Positions 6,795 through 7,003 of a DNA stretch of 7,003 nt are shown here, piece after piece. The position numbers were made by a program, and so were the translations under genes. The notes below the pieces were generated by a model, which saw nothing but the letters and a program-made list of their open reading frames with translations, was not told where the DNA came from and ran no database searches. The number at the start of each line of letters is the position of its first letter. The first letter of the stretch is position 1. Source of the DNA: Nitrososphaeria archaeon (GTDB taxonomy: Archaea > Thermoproteota > Nitrososphaeria > Conexivisphaerales > UBA164); contig JARVJW010000151.1 of assembly GCA_029775955.1 (NCBI GenBank), forward strand, positions 1-7,003, written 5' to 3'.

Positions 6795-7003
6795 TTATAA
6801 TATTCGTTTACCATCTGATATACTCTCCACCCTAAAGGGTTCTAAGGTCTCCATCATTCTTGGAGTTGCCTCTTTGGGGGTATCAGTGCTCCCCTTGCAT
6901 GCAATTGACTTCCCATTAAAGGTGGACGCAACGCTATGTTGAATAAAGCGTTTGCATCAGCGTGGTCAACGTGCCCACATTGGCACTTAAAAACCTTCCC
7001 TGA
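6795..7003 (-). pseudogene. tnpB: 3' end of an IS200/IS605-type tnpB, apparently frame-shifted
   Basis: C-terminal end of TnpB, the RNA-guided RuvC-type nuclease of IS200/IS605/IS607 elements; the rest lies outside the window. From 7003 downwards the frame gives SGKVFKCQCGHVDHADANA then LFNIA, the zinc-ribbon second knuckle plus the RuvC-III block; the catalytic Asp in HADANA is codon 6958-6956. The knuckle reads C-x-C rather than the usual C-x-x-C. After about 6932 this frame continues with an unfamiliar tail to a stop at 6856-6854. The frame shifted by -1 gives VASTFNGKSIACKGSTDTPK, then EATPRMMETLEPFRVE, to a stop at 6797-6795. That second tail is the kind of Thr/Pro/Glu-rich ending I associate with archaeal TnpB, so a small indel (net loss of one base) near 6930 is inferred. 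If wrong, the gene simply ends at 6854. TnpB identity is firm; inactivation is moderately supported. Confidence 0.8.
6829..6840. repeat. Short hairpin near the tnpB right end
   Basis: ACCC and GGGT pair around a TAAA loop (5 bp with a 2-nt loop if ACCCT/AGGGT is counted on the minus strand). IS200/IS605 ends carry imperfect palindromes recognised by TnpA, and the region is also where the tnpB-associated omega RNA usually folds. The stem is short, so its role is conjectural. Confidence 0.3.

Overview
The window looks like archaeal chromosomal DNA, most plausibly from the Thermoplasmatales or a related thermoacidophile. The reasons are heavy AGG (Arg) and ATA (Ile) codon use, AT-rich TATA-type boxes about 25-27 nt before start codons, the lack of Shine-Dalgarno motifs at those starts, and transposase types common in such genomes. 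The taxonomic call is inference: no rRNA or tRNA gene is present.

Left third (1 to about 1900). This is an insertion-sequence graveyard. Two different DDE-type transposase genes, both reading rightward, survive only as frame-shifted, stop-interrupted relics. The first (1-773) resembles IS5/IS4-superfamily transposases with a DDE_Tnp_1-like fold. The second (about 1037-1873) is a separate DDE family, with DWHD near the start of its core and a YR/WGIE-type C-terminal catalytic motif. Sampled stretches here reach about 45-60% GC, against about 35% in sampled coding sequence to the right. An AT-rich non-coding spacer lies between the two relics.

Middle (1994-5641). Two intact rightward genes follow. 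The first encodes a 753-residue large (molybdopterin-binding) subunit of a xanthine dehydrogenase/aldehyde oxidoreductase-type molybdenum hydroxylase. Its FAD and 2Fe-2S partner subunits are absent from the window. After 30 nt comes a 451-residue protein I do not recognise. Its N-terminus has a weak resemblance to PD-(D/E)XK nucleases and it has winged-helix-like segments. It has its own TATA-like box, so it may be transcribed separately.

Right third (5644-7003, minus strand). A membrane-anchored family 2 glycosyltransferase converges on the unknown gene with only 2 nt between stop codons. Each gene's likely oligo-T terminator lies inside the other's coding end. Just upstream of the glycosyltransferase promoter, and reading in the same direction, is the 3' end of an IS200/IS605-type tnpB (RNA-guided nuclease family). 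It appears frame-shifted just after the zinc-ribbon/RuvC-III block.

Nothing here makes a clear multi-gene system. The most interesting points are the orphan Mo-hydroxylase beside an unknown protein, the repeated TATA-to-start spacing that implies leaderless transcripts, the mutual terminators, and the tnpB end (with a possible omega-RNA region) abutting a host promoter.
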